A DNA stretch of 64,000 nt from positions 18,566,501 to 18,630,500 of the forward strand of contig CP142456.1 of NCBI GenBank assembly GCA_038049695.1, given 5' to 3'. The stretch is from Cinnamomum chago (taxonomy: Eukaryota; Streptophyta; Magnoliopsida; Laurales; Lauraceae). This document shows positions 1 to 11,743 of this stretch, one piece after another (positions within the stretch are counted from its first letter, which is position 1; each line of letters opens with the position of its first letter). Made by a program: the position numbers and the translations under genes. The notes below the pieces were generated by a model. It ran no database searches and had not been told where the DNA came from. It worked only from the letters and a program-made list of their open reading frames with translations.

Positions 1-436
1 AACCCGCTAAGCCGCTAAATCGATCCGGACGGATCCGAACTAGGCGGTTTGGATCGGTTTTGTAGTAGACCGAATCGGTCACGGTTCGGATTTCCTTCAA
101 ACCGTTCGGTTCAATTTGAAGGTGCGGTTAAACCGCTCAAACCAAACTGAACCGAACCAATTACTTGAAGAAGACTCAAACCCTCACTTCGTTACTTGAA
201 ATTCAATGTCTCTCACTAATTGAACTGCCATTAATTTGTGAAAAAAATAAAATAAAATAAAATAAAAAACACTAACAGAACCTAACCGAACTAGTTCCTT
301 TCGGTTCGGTTCAGTTTGAGCACATGGGCGGTTCGGTTCGGTTCGGTTCGATTTAGGAAAACAGAAAATCGATGGGTTCGGTTTAGTTTATGGTTTCCCA
401 TCTAAACCGATTTGAACCACCTATGTGCACCCCTAA
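1..436. mobile_element. End of a GGTTCGG-rich hAT-like non-autonomous element
   Basis: The stretch is filled with interspersed GGTTCGGTT and AACCGAACC motifs and closes at 425-436 with GTGCACCCCTAA. The reverse complement of that end, TTAGGGGTGTGCAC, resembles the TAGGGGTGT termini common in plant hAT elements. The other end lies outside the window, so no target-site duplication can be tested. No ORF belongs to it. The family assignment is by analogy with known plant hAT termini. Confidence 0.4.
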
Positions 437-538
437 CCAAGAGGGAAGAAAGTAAAAGGCAAGGAACTAAGGTGCCTCAAGAAAAGAAGTTTGGACAGCT
501 TTGTCATTTCCCCTAGCATAGAGAAGGTCTCGGGAAAA

Positions 539-638
539 AGAACTTCTAAATGCACACCACATTTTTCTTTCTACACTCACCATTTAAAAAAACTATTAGC
601 AGTATACCATTGTGAGAAATCCCCAAACTACCCATGTC

Positions 639-719
<81 letters not shown>

Positions 720-1220
720 ACCACCACCATGACCACTATGAGCTCCTCTGAAATCTCCCCTGCCACGCCACCTTCCTTCCTTGATGACGCTATCTCCTAA
801 TCCGACCACCGCCACCGCCTCTTCTCTACTGTCAGCCGCAAGATCCCCTCCGATCAAACCACCCTTAGAACCCTAACCCTCCCCTCAAAAACCCTAGACA
901 CTGCCATCTCCACCACTAGCCCAGCCATCCACTCCTCTTCACTCCGCCTCACCAAGCAGTTCCTCCTTCCTCACTCCGCCTGATTGAGCGGCTCCTCCCT
1001 CATTCCCTGTTCCTAGCTCTCTCCCTCGCTTTGTCTCTCTCTCTCACTCCCTCTCTCCCTCTGGTGGTGCTGTTCGAGGGGGCGGTGGTGGCTGGGTTGG
1101 GGTTAGTTTAGGTATTATAGGGGTGTGCAATCAAAAATTTTAAAACTCCCAAACTTCAATGGTGAGTGCAGAGAGAGAGTGTGTGCAGAGAAAAATGTGG
1201 TGTGCATAGAAGCTCTCTTA
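539..1220. mobile_element. TIR element carrying (CT)n and a GC-rich captured segment
   Basis: Imperfect terminal inverted repeats of about 45 bp face each other. The left arm lies at about 541-585 and the right arm at about 1158-1218; both contain GCACACCACATTTTTC or its complement. The flanks give a candidate 7-bp duplication GGGAAAA (532-538 and 1221-1227), and the related copy near 42085 is an empty site. Inside are a 77-bp (CT)n tract and a GC-rich segment (about 725-1010) that reads like protein-coding DNA in the plus strand, beginning MTTMSSSEISPATPPSFLDD and followed by stops. This is the structure expected of a gene-capturing non-autonomous DNA transposon. The source gene and superfamily are not recognised. 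Confidence 0.6.
642..718. repeat. (CT)n microsatellite
   Basis: An uninterrupted CT dinucleotide run of 77 bp lies inside the TIR element. Apparent Ser-Leu or Arg-Glu ORFs over it are artefacts of the repeat. Confidence 0.98.
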
Positions 1221-1310
1221 GGGAAAATTAAAATTTTTGGGAAGGAAGAGGGAAAGTCCGTCTCTAATGGTAAGCTAGAAAGAAAAACCTCTTATCAGTC
1301 AACTCAAGGA

Positions 1311-1998
1311 TAGTTGCAATCAATCAACTGAAGTAAGTCATTTCTTATCTCTGCGTCCTTTTTCTCTCCCAAAATGGAAGTTTCGATGGTATATCCTCCA
1401 CAGAAAAGCCAACCTTTACAGCTACTTGCATTTGGGCATCTTGGCTAACCGTTGGATTCAAATAGGAGTTAGTCCCACCATGTTTATGTTTAAAGATATG
1501 ATGTGTACAATCTTTTGGTGGGGCCAACATCTCTTTGAGTGAAATTTAGGGAAAATTAAATTAAGAAGAGGCCATTTATTTCAAGCAGTATGATTTCACA
1601 TGTCGATAGTTCACCCTTATATATGTGTGTGTGCGCGCACGCGAGGGATAGAATTAATGGGCCCACCTAGGGACCCACTAATCATGGGACTTGTGGGGGA
1701 TGGAAAGAGACACCTTGGATGAGACCATATATTAAATTTGGGGTCAATCTCATATCTCTAACCCTTTCATCCATGGCCCACAAATTTAATGACTTTATAT
1801 TAAAGGAAAAAAATTTGACCCTCAATTCAACGGTCCAATCCATTTGGATAGGTAAAAATTCAATGGGTCTAGTGTACTTAAGGGGGTTCCATGTGTGTGG
1901 AGGGTTCGAATGTGTTATAAAGTCAACCCTACTATGGTGTCCCTCACCATAACATGGTGAGGGATGGATGCACATGAATATTTCCAATATATATATAT
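1311..1998. other. Non-genic stretch
   Basis: No gene is seen. The stretch holds a short alternating purine-pyrimidine run, TGTGTGTGTGCGCGCACGCG (1625-1644), and a perfect hairpin CCCTCACCAT..ATGGTGAGGG around 1941-1963. Confidence 0.6.
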
Positions 1999-2415
1999 GC
2001 TCTCCTAAGCTGAAATAGTCTGCAAAATCATTTCCATCGTAAACTGCCTCAAATCATCAACTCCAAAATCAAGATAGATCCAATTAGAACTAGATTTTCC
2101 AATTCGATCGTGCCAAAAACAGAGATAGTCGACTTTGATTTAGAGACCAGCACTGTTTCATCTAAGGATAACATAAGCTGCAGTTTAGAAGAGCCATGCT
2201 ATTATATATAGCACATTATCCTAAGCTGGAATAGTGCTGGTCCCACAAATCAAAGTTGATTATATCTATTTTTTGCATGATGGAACTAGAAAATCCAGTT
2301 CTGATTGGATTTATCTTGATCTTGGAGATGATCATTACGCAAAAAATAACGATAATCGACTTTGATTTATGGGACTGACACTGTTTTAGCTTAGGATAAG
2401 GTAAGCTTCAGCTTA

Positions 2416-2417
<2 letters not shown>
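1999..2417. mobile_element. Foldback MITE, GCTCTCCTAAGCT type
   Basis: An arm at about 1999-2178 is followed at about 2218-2330 by its inverted partner. Both carry the GTCGACTTTGATTT, AAATCTAGTTCT and TCTATCTTGAT signals in opposite orientation. A third partial arm in the first orientation follows at 2338-2398. The outer edges abut TA runs (ATATATATATGCTCTCC at the left, the (TA)n at the right), fitting a TA-targeting Tc1/mariner-like MITE. It encodes no protein. Confidence 0.6.

Positions 2418-2473
<56 letters not shown>
2418..2473. repeat. (TA)n microsatellite
   Basis: A pure AT dinucleotide run directly follows the foldback MITE. Immediately right of it, 2478-2500 repeats the CTCTCCTAAGCT and AGCTTAGGATA terminal motifs, so more MITE sequence flanks the run. 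Confidence 0.95.
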
Positions 2474-2476
<3 letters not shown>

Positions 2477-2566
2477 CAAGGCTCTCCTAAGCTCAAGCTT
2501 AGGATAAAATCTCGTAAGTTCGTGCTTACGGGACCCACCTTTGGTCCAAATGGACCAAACACATTA

Positions 2567-2980
2567 CCCCTTAGAACATCATAAGGCAAACCTTATCCCA
2601 ACGAACATAATTACTTCTTGATTTCGTTTCATCCGCAGACCAAAGGAAGCTTCGCATTGTTTTTTCTATAAGAAAACAAGTTTTCTTTGGAATAAGAATT
2701 GATAGAGATATATGAATAGGAATAGTAGACAAAACATGCTTGACCAATATCAATCTTCATGCAAAAGCAAGGGTCTTCATTTTCCATCTGGTTAGTTTGG
2801 CATGCAAGTGGTCCATTAGCTTATAGAAGTGCCCTTTTTTGGAGCTACCAAAGAATAAAGAAATCCCAAGGTAGCTTAAGTTGATGGAAGCTTCAGGGAT
2901 TCCAAGATGGGTGGTTATCATACAGTGTCTCTGCGCACTGCACTTATCCACGAACATATGAATTCTTTGGTGGTTGAAAC
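2567..2980 (-). mobile_element. L1-type LINE fragment 5 of 5: end of ORF2
   Basis: Minus-strand reading gives the region downstream of the reverse transcriptase of plant L1 LINEs: HLGIPEASINLSYLGISLF, then KLMDHLHAKLTRWKMKTLAF, then LVKHVLSTIPIHI and an IEKTMRSFLWS block leading to VRWDKVC. These match the family's LGIPEG..YLG.PL / KL..WK...LS.AG / K.VL..IP.H / IEK..R.FLWSG series. The piece carries a frame break between about 2753 and 2757. It is the 3' end of the LINE whose reverse transcriptase lies at 20769-22030; the Copia element at 2981-19450 separates them. No poly-A tail is visible, so the 3' end is truncated or replaced by MITE sequence. Confidence 0.8.
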
Positions 2981-4686
2981 TGTTGGAAGTAAGTGGGCCT
3001 CATGGATATATTTTCAAAACTTTTGACCCACTTGACTCAGGGATCAAGTACCCATAAAGCCATAAACCACATCCAGGATGCAATCCCTCCATCTCATCAA
3101 TCATGCACAGCAATAAACTCCATCTAAAAACTAGAAATCAACAACAAACAAGCAACCAAAAAACCACAACATCCAATGAAATAGATTATACCTTTGGAGC
3201 TCGGTTGTGCTCTAATAGAGAAGAAGACTTGCTAATTGAAGAAACCCTTTTCTTTGTAAGCAACTTAGGATCTTCAAGACCTCCTAGTCTTCCACGCTAT
3301 AACCCGTATTAGATCTCTTCTCTAAAGGAGATAGGTGGGATCTTCTAAAGAAAACAACTAGAAGCTCTAAGGAACTAGAATAGAACTAGAAGAGAAAGAA
3401 AAGGAGAGAGGGGCGTGCAACACTTGCACTGGGCGTGGGTTCCAAGAGTAGTACGTCCAAGGCCCTCTCTCCTCTATTTATAGCCATAAGCAACTCCTCT
3501 TTACTAATTGAAATAAAAGTCCTACTTCCATTAAGAATTAGTAACTTTCTCCTTTCTAATTATTATAAAAGTCTCACTTTCATAACAATTAGTAACCTAC
3601 TATTACCACTATTAGAAGTCTCACTTCAAATAGAAATAGTAACTTTCTAATTCCTTCCTTTTAGAGTTCAAGTAGGATTAAGATCTATCTAATAACTTGG
3701 GCTAGCGTGGGGACTACTAGGGATTCCATAGAAAGCTGGCTCCAACTGGGACACCACGATCCCATATCTCATGTGCAATCCGGGCCCATAGTTTATTGCA
3801 AATAATACCACTATATAAATGCAATTGCACTCCAATCTTAGGAATAAATTACAAAGAAGACCATAAACTTCCCAATCACCACAAGTAAGCCCCTCTATCA
3901 ATATTCATGTATCAATTGGATTAAACATGTCTCACCAATTTAGATTCACATCTTATTATCTTTGAGACCCAATTAATCACAGTGATCATCAGTATCATCC
4001 AATTAACTCTTAATTGAGATGGGTGCGCACTTACTAATGATAAATCCATTAATTGGCACAACGGGATACTATAGATAAATTTCATCTTGATCATTCAATG
4101 TCCCCACAGTCCTACTACTACGTACCCAAGACACCGAGGTGTTGACTTACAGTTGGCCTCACTCATTGGTAACTCAAAGCAAATGAATAGACAGAAACTT
4201 GAGTTCATTAATGTCTCAGAATTGATAGCCTATTGCTAGGGAATTATGAGAGCAGACCTTAAAATCGAGACAGTATTCCATAAGGTGCTTCTCATGGTCC
4301 TTCAATACATCCAATGTACTGGCACCATGATCCAAAATCTTACATTCTGATGATCGAGACAAATCACACTATCTCATAGTGATCAAAGTACCCCAACCTT
4401 ATCAGATGAGTTGCCCAGTCTCGTCACTGGCTGTGAAGACATTTAAGTGTAAGATTTATGACACGTGTCTCCCGTATGTGGATCTCATTCATACACATAT
4501 ATCATATCTAATATACTAATGGGACCCGGTTCATCTCATGAACCATTATTTCATATGTATTGGTTATGTCCATTAAACAATAAAACACCATTTATCTCAT
4601 GAAAAGAAAGCATGATTTTATTGATAAATAAAGAAATTAATCAATTTATTACATCATCTGATGGATTGAGACCATACAAACTAACA
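2981..4686 (-). repeat. 3' LTR of the Copia element
   Basis: A 1706-bp TG..CA repeat matches 14549-19450 once insertions there are removed. Its right edge abuts the element's purine tract. Confidence 0.9.
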
Positions 4687-4702
4687 ATCTCCCACTTGGG
4701 CT
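4687..4702 (-). other. Polypurine tract of the Copia element
   Basis: On the minus strand the sequence AAGTGGGAGAT directly precedes the LTR start TGTTAG, the usual plus-strand primer position. Confidence 0.7.
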
Positions 4703-5238
4703 CAATGCCAGTCAGGGTTGCATCTCATGCCCATCCTGTCTACATGCTGCTCAAACACTTTGGTAGTCAAAGGCTTAGTAAAGGGATCTGGCAGATTGTC
4801 CGTAGAGGCTATCTTGGTAATAGCAATATCACCTCTCTGCACAATCTCACTAACCAAATGATACTTCCTCTGTACATGCTTTTGGCTTTTATAGCTCCTG
4901 GGTTCTTTGAACTGAGTTACTGCCCCGCTGCTGTCACAGTAAACTGTGAGCGGCTGTAGTGCCAAAGGTACCACTCCAAGTTCCATAAGGAATCTCTTAA
5001 GCCACACTACCTTCTTACCTGCTTCGCAAGCCGCTACATATTCAGCCTCCGAGGTGGAATCAGTGGTACATTCATGTTTAATACTCCTCCAGCTAATAGC
5101 TCTGCCACCAAGCATAAACACATAACCAGAGGTGGATTTCTTGGAATCCTTATCTGACATGAAGTTAGAATCTGTGTATCCGACAGGAATTAACTCATCA
5201 TTGCCATAAATCAACATGTAATCTCTAGTCCTTTTCAA
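4702..5238 (-). pseudogene. Copia RNase H region (fossil)
   Basis: The reading contains GYTDSNFMSDKDSKKSTSGY, a DSTSEAEYVAACEA block, YCDSSGAV and DPFTKPLT, all standard Copia RNase H landmarks. It lies just upstream of the 3' LTR, as expected. Part of the broken polyprotein. Confidence 0.9.
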
Positions 5239-5277
5239 GTATTTGAGAATACACTTTACAGCAGTCCAATGTTTAGG

Positions 5278-6200
5278 TCATGGATTAGCCTGATATCTGC
5301 TAACTAGGCCCACTGCATGACAAATATCTAATCTAGTACATAGCATAGCATACATGAGGCTACCAACAGTCGAAGCGTATGGTATCGACCTCAACTGCTC
5401 ATTTTCCTCTGGTGTCTTACGACACTGATCCTTGAAAAGGTGCACTCCATGCCTGAAAGGTGTAATACACTTCTTGGAGTCTTGCATAGCGAACCGTATC
5501 AGTACCTTATCTATGTATGCAGCTTGGGATAAGCCAATCATCTTATTTTTTTGACCTCGATGGAGTTTGGTCCCTAGGATGTAGCTAACTTCTCCTAAGT
5601 CTTTCATATCAAAAGTCTTAGCCAACCAAACTTTCACTGTTGACAACATTCCTATGTCTTTCCCGAGGAGAAGGATGTCGTCGACATATAAAACCAGAAA
5701 AACTACCCTGTCACCTTCACTTTTCATGTACACTCATGACTCATTTGAATTTTGACAAAAACCAAATGATTTGATTGCCTGGTCAAAATGAATGTTCCAG
5801 TTTCGAGATGCCTGCTTCAATCCATAAATAGACTTCTCCAGCTTGCAAACTCTTTGCTCTTGGTTTTTAGCTACAAAACCGACTGGCTGCACTATATAGA
5901 TGTCTTCCTCAAGATGGCCGTTGAGAAACGCCGTCTTGACATCCATTTGTCAAATCTCGTAATCGAGATGAGCCGTAATGGATAAGAGTATCCAGATGGA
6001 CTTAAGCATGGCTACCGACGAAAAGATTTCCTCATAATCGATACCCTCTTTCTAAGTATACCTTTTTGCAACAAGCATGGCCTTAAAGGTCTTCACTCTT
6101 CCATCTGGTCCTATTTTTCTCTTGTAGACCCACTTGCACCCAATAGGTTTAATATTGGCAGGCAAATCCACTAGTGTCCAGACCTAATTGGAGTACATAG
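5278..6200 (-). pseudogene. Copia reverse transcriptase region (fossil)
   Basis: Landmarks are MDVKTAFLNGHLEEDIY, VCKLEKSIYGLKQASRNWN, the catalytic YVDDILL box, and SYILGTKLHRG with the IPYASTVGSLMYAMLCTR block of Copia. Part of the broken polyprotein. Confidence 0.9.
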
Positions 6201-6208
6201 ACTCCATC

Positions 6209-7420
6209 TTAGCTTTCATAGCATCTTGCCAACGTCCCGAATATGTCATTAATTACTTCATCATAGTTACAGGGATCTTGTTTCGGTTCTTCCGGGACTA
6301 CCTCGTAGGACTCTCCCAAGAACGAGAACCTGTCAAGGGGTCTGACAATCCTCCCACTATGATGAGGCACTGGTGTAACTACTGGGTTTGGTAAGGGCGG
6401 TTCTTCCTCAAGTTCGGTCATACTTTGATTTGGAATTGATTGCTCTTAAATATCTTCCAAGATCACATTTTCTAAAGATTTCCAATCAATCATATAATCA
6501 TCCTCCAGAGAAACCGCAATGGTTCTGACCTGCACTTTCTGCTCTCTAGGATTATAAAATAACCAACCTTTAGTTCCTTTAGGATATCCTACAAACGTGC
6601 ATACTTCCGACTTCGATTCCAGCTTATCCGTCTTAACCTTCAGCACGTGAGCCGGACAACCCCAAATGTGTAAATGTTGCGGACTAGGCATTCGCCCGGA
6701 CCACAACTCATGGGGAGTCTTAGCTACAGACTTAGATGATACGAGGTTTAATATGTATATCGCAATATCCAAGGCGTATCTCCAAAAGGATATTGGTAAT
6801 CCTGATAAACTCAGCATAGACCTGATCATATCTAAAAGAGCCTAGTTCCTTCTTTCTGTTACTCCATTCTGTGGAAGCATTCTAGGAGCATACAACTAGG
6901 ATAAAATCTCATTCTCTTATAAGTATCTCATAAATTCAACAGAGAGATATTCCCCTCCTCGATCTGATCGAAGAGTCTTGATAATCTTACCTAATTGCTT
7001 TTCCGCTTCCGCTCGAAACTCTTTGAACTTTTCAAAGGCCTCGGACTTGCGGTGCATAAGGTTTATGTATCCATATCTTGAGTAATAATTTGTGAAAGTG
7101 ATAAAGTACTCATATCCTCCTCTGGCTCTGACATTTGTGGGTCCACGCACATCAATATGCACTAATTCCAATAAGTCTTTGGCCCTATTACCCTTGGATG
7201 AAAAGGGTCTTTTGGTCATTTTGCCTTTCAAACAGGACTCACAGACTGGCATTGGTTCTACCACCAATGAAGGTAAGATACCATTTTTCACTAGCCTGTC
7301 AATCCTATTTAAGTTTATATGACTTAGCCTCAAGTGCCAAAGTTTTGTTCGATTAGATGAAGGTGACTTCCTCTTTAATTATAGTTTACTAATTGTTTCA
7401 GTATCATGTATCTCATACAT
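6209..7420 (-). pseudogene. Copia integrase region (fossil)
   Basis: The reading shows the CESCLKGKMTKRPF zinc-region end, HIDVRGP, a LRSDRGGEY core and SGLPISFWRYAL, followed by the ELW.GR.PS..HL..WGCPA block that follows the catalytic core in Copia. The upstream edge is cut by the Tekay element at 7421; the polyprotein resumes at 11744. Confidence 0.88.
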
Positions 7421-7553
7421 TGTAAGGTTCGCGACCTTACTGGGTCAATTGGGCCCAATAGCAGGCCCGTTGACCCGTTTATTTTATTATTATTATAATC
7501 AATTGTATTGTTAGATATTTAAGTGGGTTTAGGCCTTGAGTGAGTTTCTTTTA

Positions 7554-7958
7554 CCCTCCATTTGGAAATGGAGGAAAATGGGGGGGAGGAAAAACAAGAG
7601 GGGAAAGTGGGAGGAAAAGTTTTTTAGAGGGTATTTGGGAAAGGGGTGAGGGGGAGGGGAAAATGGGTGAAAAAAAATTTCCCCCAAAATAGGGGGGAAA
7701 ATGGCAGGAAAGGAGAGGAAAAGTTGAAAAATTACAAAACTGCCCTTTCTATATAAAATATAATTTTGAAGTTTTTATAAAAGTAAGGACAAAATGGTAA
7801 TTTTCTCTCAATCTCACAAACAAACAAAACCCAACTTTTTCACTTTTCTTCCCCCTACTTTTTGACTTCCCAAACAAGAGGAGGGAAAATTAATTTTCCC
7901 TCCCCTCCCCTCCCCTTCACTTTCCTTCCCCTCCCCTCCCCACTTCCCAAACATAGGG
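7554..7958. mobile_element. Tourist-like (PIF/Harbinger) MITE
   Basis: A 405-bp insertion into the Tekay 5' LTR is flanked by TTA (7551-7553 and 7959-7961). Removing it restores the sequence seen at the same place in the 3' LTR near 8915. Ends are related inverted repeats (CCCTCCATTTGG and CCCTATGTTTGG). The interior is G-rich at the left and C-rich at the right and has no ORF. The TTA duplication is diagnostic of PIF/Harbinger MITEs. Confidence 0.88.
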
Positions 7959-8194
7959 TTAGTGTTAGAATAGTGTCTGCAAAGTTTCGTGCGATTCCGA
8001 GTGCGTTTGACTCTAGTAAGGGGGCAATTTGCAATTTAGGGGAAAATTGAGTGTTTTTCCGAAAAAATTCCTATCATCATGATTTTGGGTTCATTGGAAA
8101 GGTCTCGTCACGCTGATCATTTTTGTCTCTTGGCTCATCGCAAGTGGCCCATTTCGTCTTCAGACCCACTTAAGGGCAATTTAGTCTTTTCGGC

Positions 8195-8735
8195 CCCTCA
8201 GAGATTGCTGATTCCAGTGAGAAAGTTCAGATTGTTCAGATGAGAATGAAGGAGTCTCGTGATCGTCAAAAGAGCTACGCAAATAAGAGGCGGAGACCTT
8301 CAGAATTCCAGGTGGGGGATATGGTGTTTCTGAAGGTATCCCCGATGAGAGGTGTTGTCAGATTTGGATCGAAAGGAAAGCTTGCTGAGAGGTTTGTGGG
8401 ACCGTTTGAAATCAAGAGCAGGATTGGAGACGTGGCCTATTGTTTGGTGCTACAGCCTACGCTAGCCGATGTGCACGACGTTTTTCATGTCTTAATGCTT
8501 CGGAAGTATATTCCAAATCCTACTCAGGTGTTGCAGCACGAGCCACTTCAACTACTAGTAGATGCGACCTATGTGGAGCGTCCGGCGCAGATCATCGATA
8601 CCAAGGAAGTAGTTTTGCGTACCAAGACCATCCAGTGGGTCAAGGTACAATGAGAGCATCACACTCCGAAGGAAGCTACGTGGGAGCTCAAAGACTAGAT
8701 ACAGAAGGCGTATCCTTATCTTTTTCCGGATGAGG
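8195..8735 (+). pseudogene. Tekay integrase C-terminal part (fossil)
   Basis: The reading contains VGDMVFLKVSPMRGVVRFG, GKLAERFVGPFEI, DVFHVLMLRKYIP and HEPLQL, followed near 8660 by a KEATWEL chromodomain-type end and YPYLFPDE. These are hallmarks of Del/Tekay chromovirus integrases. The 3' LTR starts 50 bp later. Confidence 0.88.
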
Positions 8736-8783
8736 TATGTTTAGGCATTTGGGGGACCAAATGTTCTTTTTAAAGGTGAGAGA

Positions 8784-11738
8784 TGTAAGGTCTGCGACCT
8801 TACTAGGTCAATTGGGCCCAATAGCAGGCCCGTTGACCTGTTTACTTTATTATTATTAAAATTAATTATTTTGTTAAATATTTAAGTGGGTTTAGGCCTT
8901 GAGTGAGTTTTTTTTTAGTGTTAGAATAGTGTCTACGAAGTTTCGTGCGATTCCGAGTGCATTTGACACTAGTAAGGGGATAGTTTGCAATTTAGGGGAA
9001 AATTGAGTGTTTTTCCAAAAAAATTCCTATCATCATGATTTTGGGTTTGTTGGAAAGGTCTCGTCGCACTGATCAATTTTGTCTCTTGGCTCGTCGCGAT
9101 CCGACGATTAGAAACCCTTCAAGTGGCCCATTTCGTCTTCAAACCCACGTAAGGGCAATTCAGTCTTTTCCTCCCTCTCTTCTTCTTAAAAAGGGATTAG
9201 CCCTAATCTCATTCTCCCTTCTCCAACGAAGCTACAGCAGCCTCTTCTTCTTCCTCTTCATCTTCTCAAGCCCAGAGTTTTTGGGAGAGATCATCTCGAA
9301 TATCCAAACTGCACATCTTCTTCATCGCGGTCTTCTTTTTCTGTTGGTTCTAGTTTGGTAAGATTTCTCTCACGCTCATCTTTCAATCATCTTTTCTTTT
9401 GGTTAGATTTAGGTTTGATCTCGATCTTCTCCCCTCTTTGCTTCTCCTTGGCATTTTAGGTTACGTTTGGTTGGGTTAGATTCGTGGATTTCGTGATAGA
9501 AAGCTTCTCCTCAAGTTTTCCCCAATTTCCAATCTTTTCTTGGTTGAGGCAAGTAGATTTGCAATTTATAAATTAAGCATGTGTGTATGTTTCTCCATTG
9601 ATTGTAAAGATTTCCTTGTTAGATTTCCCTAATACCAAGCCTGGTTATGATATTGACTTTGGATTATATGTTAGGTTATTTGTGGTATGGATTGGATTAA
9701 TTGTTAAATTGGTACCCGTTTTAGATGTTTTAAATTGCTGGAATGGGTGTGGAATGATAAATGTGATGAATGGGGAGCATGGAGGCTCATTTTCTACAGG
9801 TTAGCCATGATTGGTCAGAGGAAAAAGGAGAGAAAAACTCATTTTCGGGGTTCAGGTCTACAGTGCCGATTGATCGGCTCGCAGACCGATCTATCGAACT
9901 AAATTGGTCTTAGTTAACTGAGACGGATCTCAGACCGATCGATTGGATCTTTTGTCCGATCGATCGGAGGGCAATTTTGTAATTTCTGACAACTTTTGGG
10001 AAAGAACTTAGAACACTTGTAACTTTTAATCCGTCCGTTAGATTTCTACATAATATATACCGTTTGAAAGCCCTTGAGATGTAGAATCCAATGGTTCTCA
10101 TTTTATCACAATCGGAGGTCGGGAAGTGATGTAAATACTTAGATTATTGACCCAGCCTATATTTTATTAGAAATGATACCATTAACTTAGGTTTGGGCCT
10201 TAGATGTTGGAAACCATGAACCTACTATCAGTTGACCATTAATGGGGATTAAATCATCGCACGTGGCTTGGTGTGCTTCGATTAGGTGTCTAGGTATTCA
10301 TGTATTAAACATGGAGTAATCGAATGCGTATGAAACTGAATTAATGGATGCTAAGGGATTTCCTTAGAAGCATCGTTGATCCAATTTCACACGTACTCCG
10401 TTAGAACATGTAGGATACACGAATGACACCACTTGCCTAGGGTTGGCTTGTAATTCCTCTTTGATTTGTTTAATTGTATACGTTGTAATTACACCTTGTA
10501 CACTCTCTTGGCATAATACACCTAATTAATTATGAAACATAATCCCCTGTAGAATTAGGACTTGGACCTGACTTAGAGTATACCTTAGGACCCCGTGTTA
10601 TATAATTGATAAACATGACTGGCTAGACTGAAGGGATTATCATGAGATTGGATTTGTCTTGTATTGACTTGAATGAGATAATCCCTATGAACATGTCCTG
10701 TATTTTGAGCTAGCCAGACTTGCTTGTCTTGATTTCCTCGTGTCAACACCACTTTACTATTATTTGCATGCCATGGCCAACTACAGTTTGGGGTACTATT
10801 GATGGGCCGGTTACTCGAACATCGGGGTGCGCAATCGGCTTTGGACGGCATCCATGGCGTTGAGTAGTTGGGAAAGGGCTTGGACCGTGCTACTATTCCC
10901 AGGACCGGGAGCTTGGATCCCCCTGGAGCCGGACTTTGGTATCAATAGTCCGGGTAAGATTGTTACTGATACCCAGGGAGGTGGTTTGGACATCCTCGAA
11001 GTCTCCCTCTTGATTCTTGCATTGCATTGTTTGGACAGTGGTTATTGCTAGTATGTTAGGATTTCCCGTTATTGCTTCTGGTTATTTATTCATGCTTTAT
11101 GCCTAGCTTCGATTCCTTGTATTCTCTTGTTTATCATGCCTGTCATTACTCTTATACTTGATGCATGTCATGATTATTTATATCTTGCTTATCTATTGCT
11201 CAACATGTCGCTGACTCTGTTCCTTGGTGTGCAGACACCTCAGGTGAGTACTACTATGAGGAGCAGGCAGGTGAGGAGATCTCAGAGGATCTCCAACCGG
11301 CTAAGGAGGAACGAGAGTGGCGTGCCAATGACGTAGAGTAGCGTCATCATTTCCGGCACAAGAGAGATTCATGGGGACTTCTTTATATTCTTTTATTATT
11401 TATCTCTCGTTAAAACTTTCACTTTATTGACTTCAATATTGTTTTGGATGGGCATGATTAGTGGGGTGGCCATTGTAATAAATTAACTTTCTTGTTTAAG
11501 TTTTATTTAATTCCTTGTGCAACTTTAACTATTAATGAGATTTGTTATTCATTGCTTTGAAATTTAATATGCCTCAAATTGTATGAATTCTGCAGTTTTA
11601 TATTACTTGAGGTTTGAAATGCAATATCGTCACAGCGGACTTACGATCCTCGGGCCTAAAGGGCAAAAATTTTAATTAGCCCTAATTTCACTCCCCGGAT
11701 CCGATTTATTCTCTAATAGGGTTCGGGGGGACGTGACA
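8784..11738 (+). repeat. 3' LTR of the Tekay element
   Basis: Starts TGTAAGGTC after the purine tract AAAGGTGAGAGA (8772-8783) and ends GTGACA. It matches 7421-8190 at its start. A TATA-like CTTAAAAAGGG lies near 9185, and CCGATCGATCGG-type palindromes lie at about 9860-9970. Its 3' end shares GCGGACTTACGATC with the solo LTR at 48045-51347. No gene is seen in it. Confidence 0.88.
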
Positions 11739-11743
11739 TACAT

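Larger units (their letters stand above)
437..1310. repeat. Dispersed repeat, split by the 539-1220 insertion
   Basis: Positions about 440-538 and 1221-1300 together match a second copy at about 41950-42140. Shared stretches include AAGGTGCCTC near 471, TAGCATAGAGAAGGTCT at 514-530 and AATGGTAAGCTA near 1267. In the second copy the two halves are contiguous, so this copy was opened by an insertion. The family is unknown and it encodes no protein. Confidence 0.55.
7421..11738 (+). mobile_element. Ty3/Gypsy Tekay chromovirus (fossil, interior mostly missing)
   Basis: The element is bounded by a perfect TACAT duplication (7416-7420 and 11739-11743). Visible parts are a partial 5' LTR (7421-8190, carrying a MITE), the integrase tail with chromodomain-like end (about 8195-8735), and a full 2955-bp 3' LTR (8784-11738, TGTAAGG..GTGACA). 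The integrase tail sequence is of the Del/Tekay type. The element is broken, with most of gag-pol absent. It is younger than the Copia it sits in. Confidence 0.9.

Noticed and set aside
491-857. Open frames of Ser-Leu or Arg-Glu repeats on both strands
   Set aside because: They are translations of the (CT)n tract and carry no domain.
865-900. Telomere-like CCCTAACCCT text
   Set aside because: Only two imperfect units inside a GC-rich coding-like segment; not a telomeric array.
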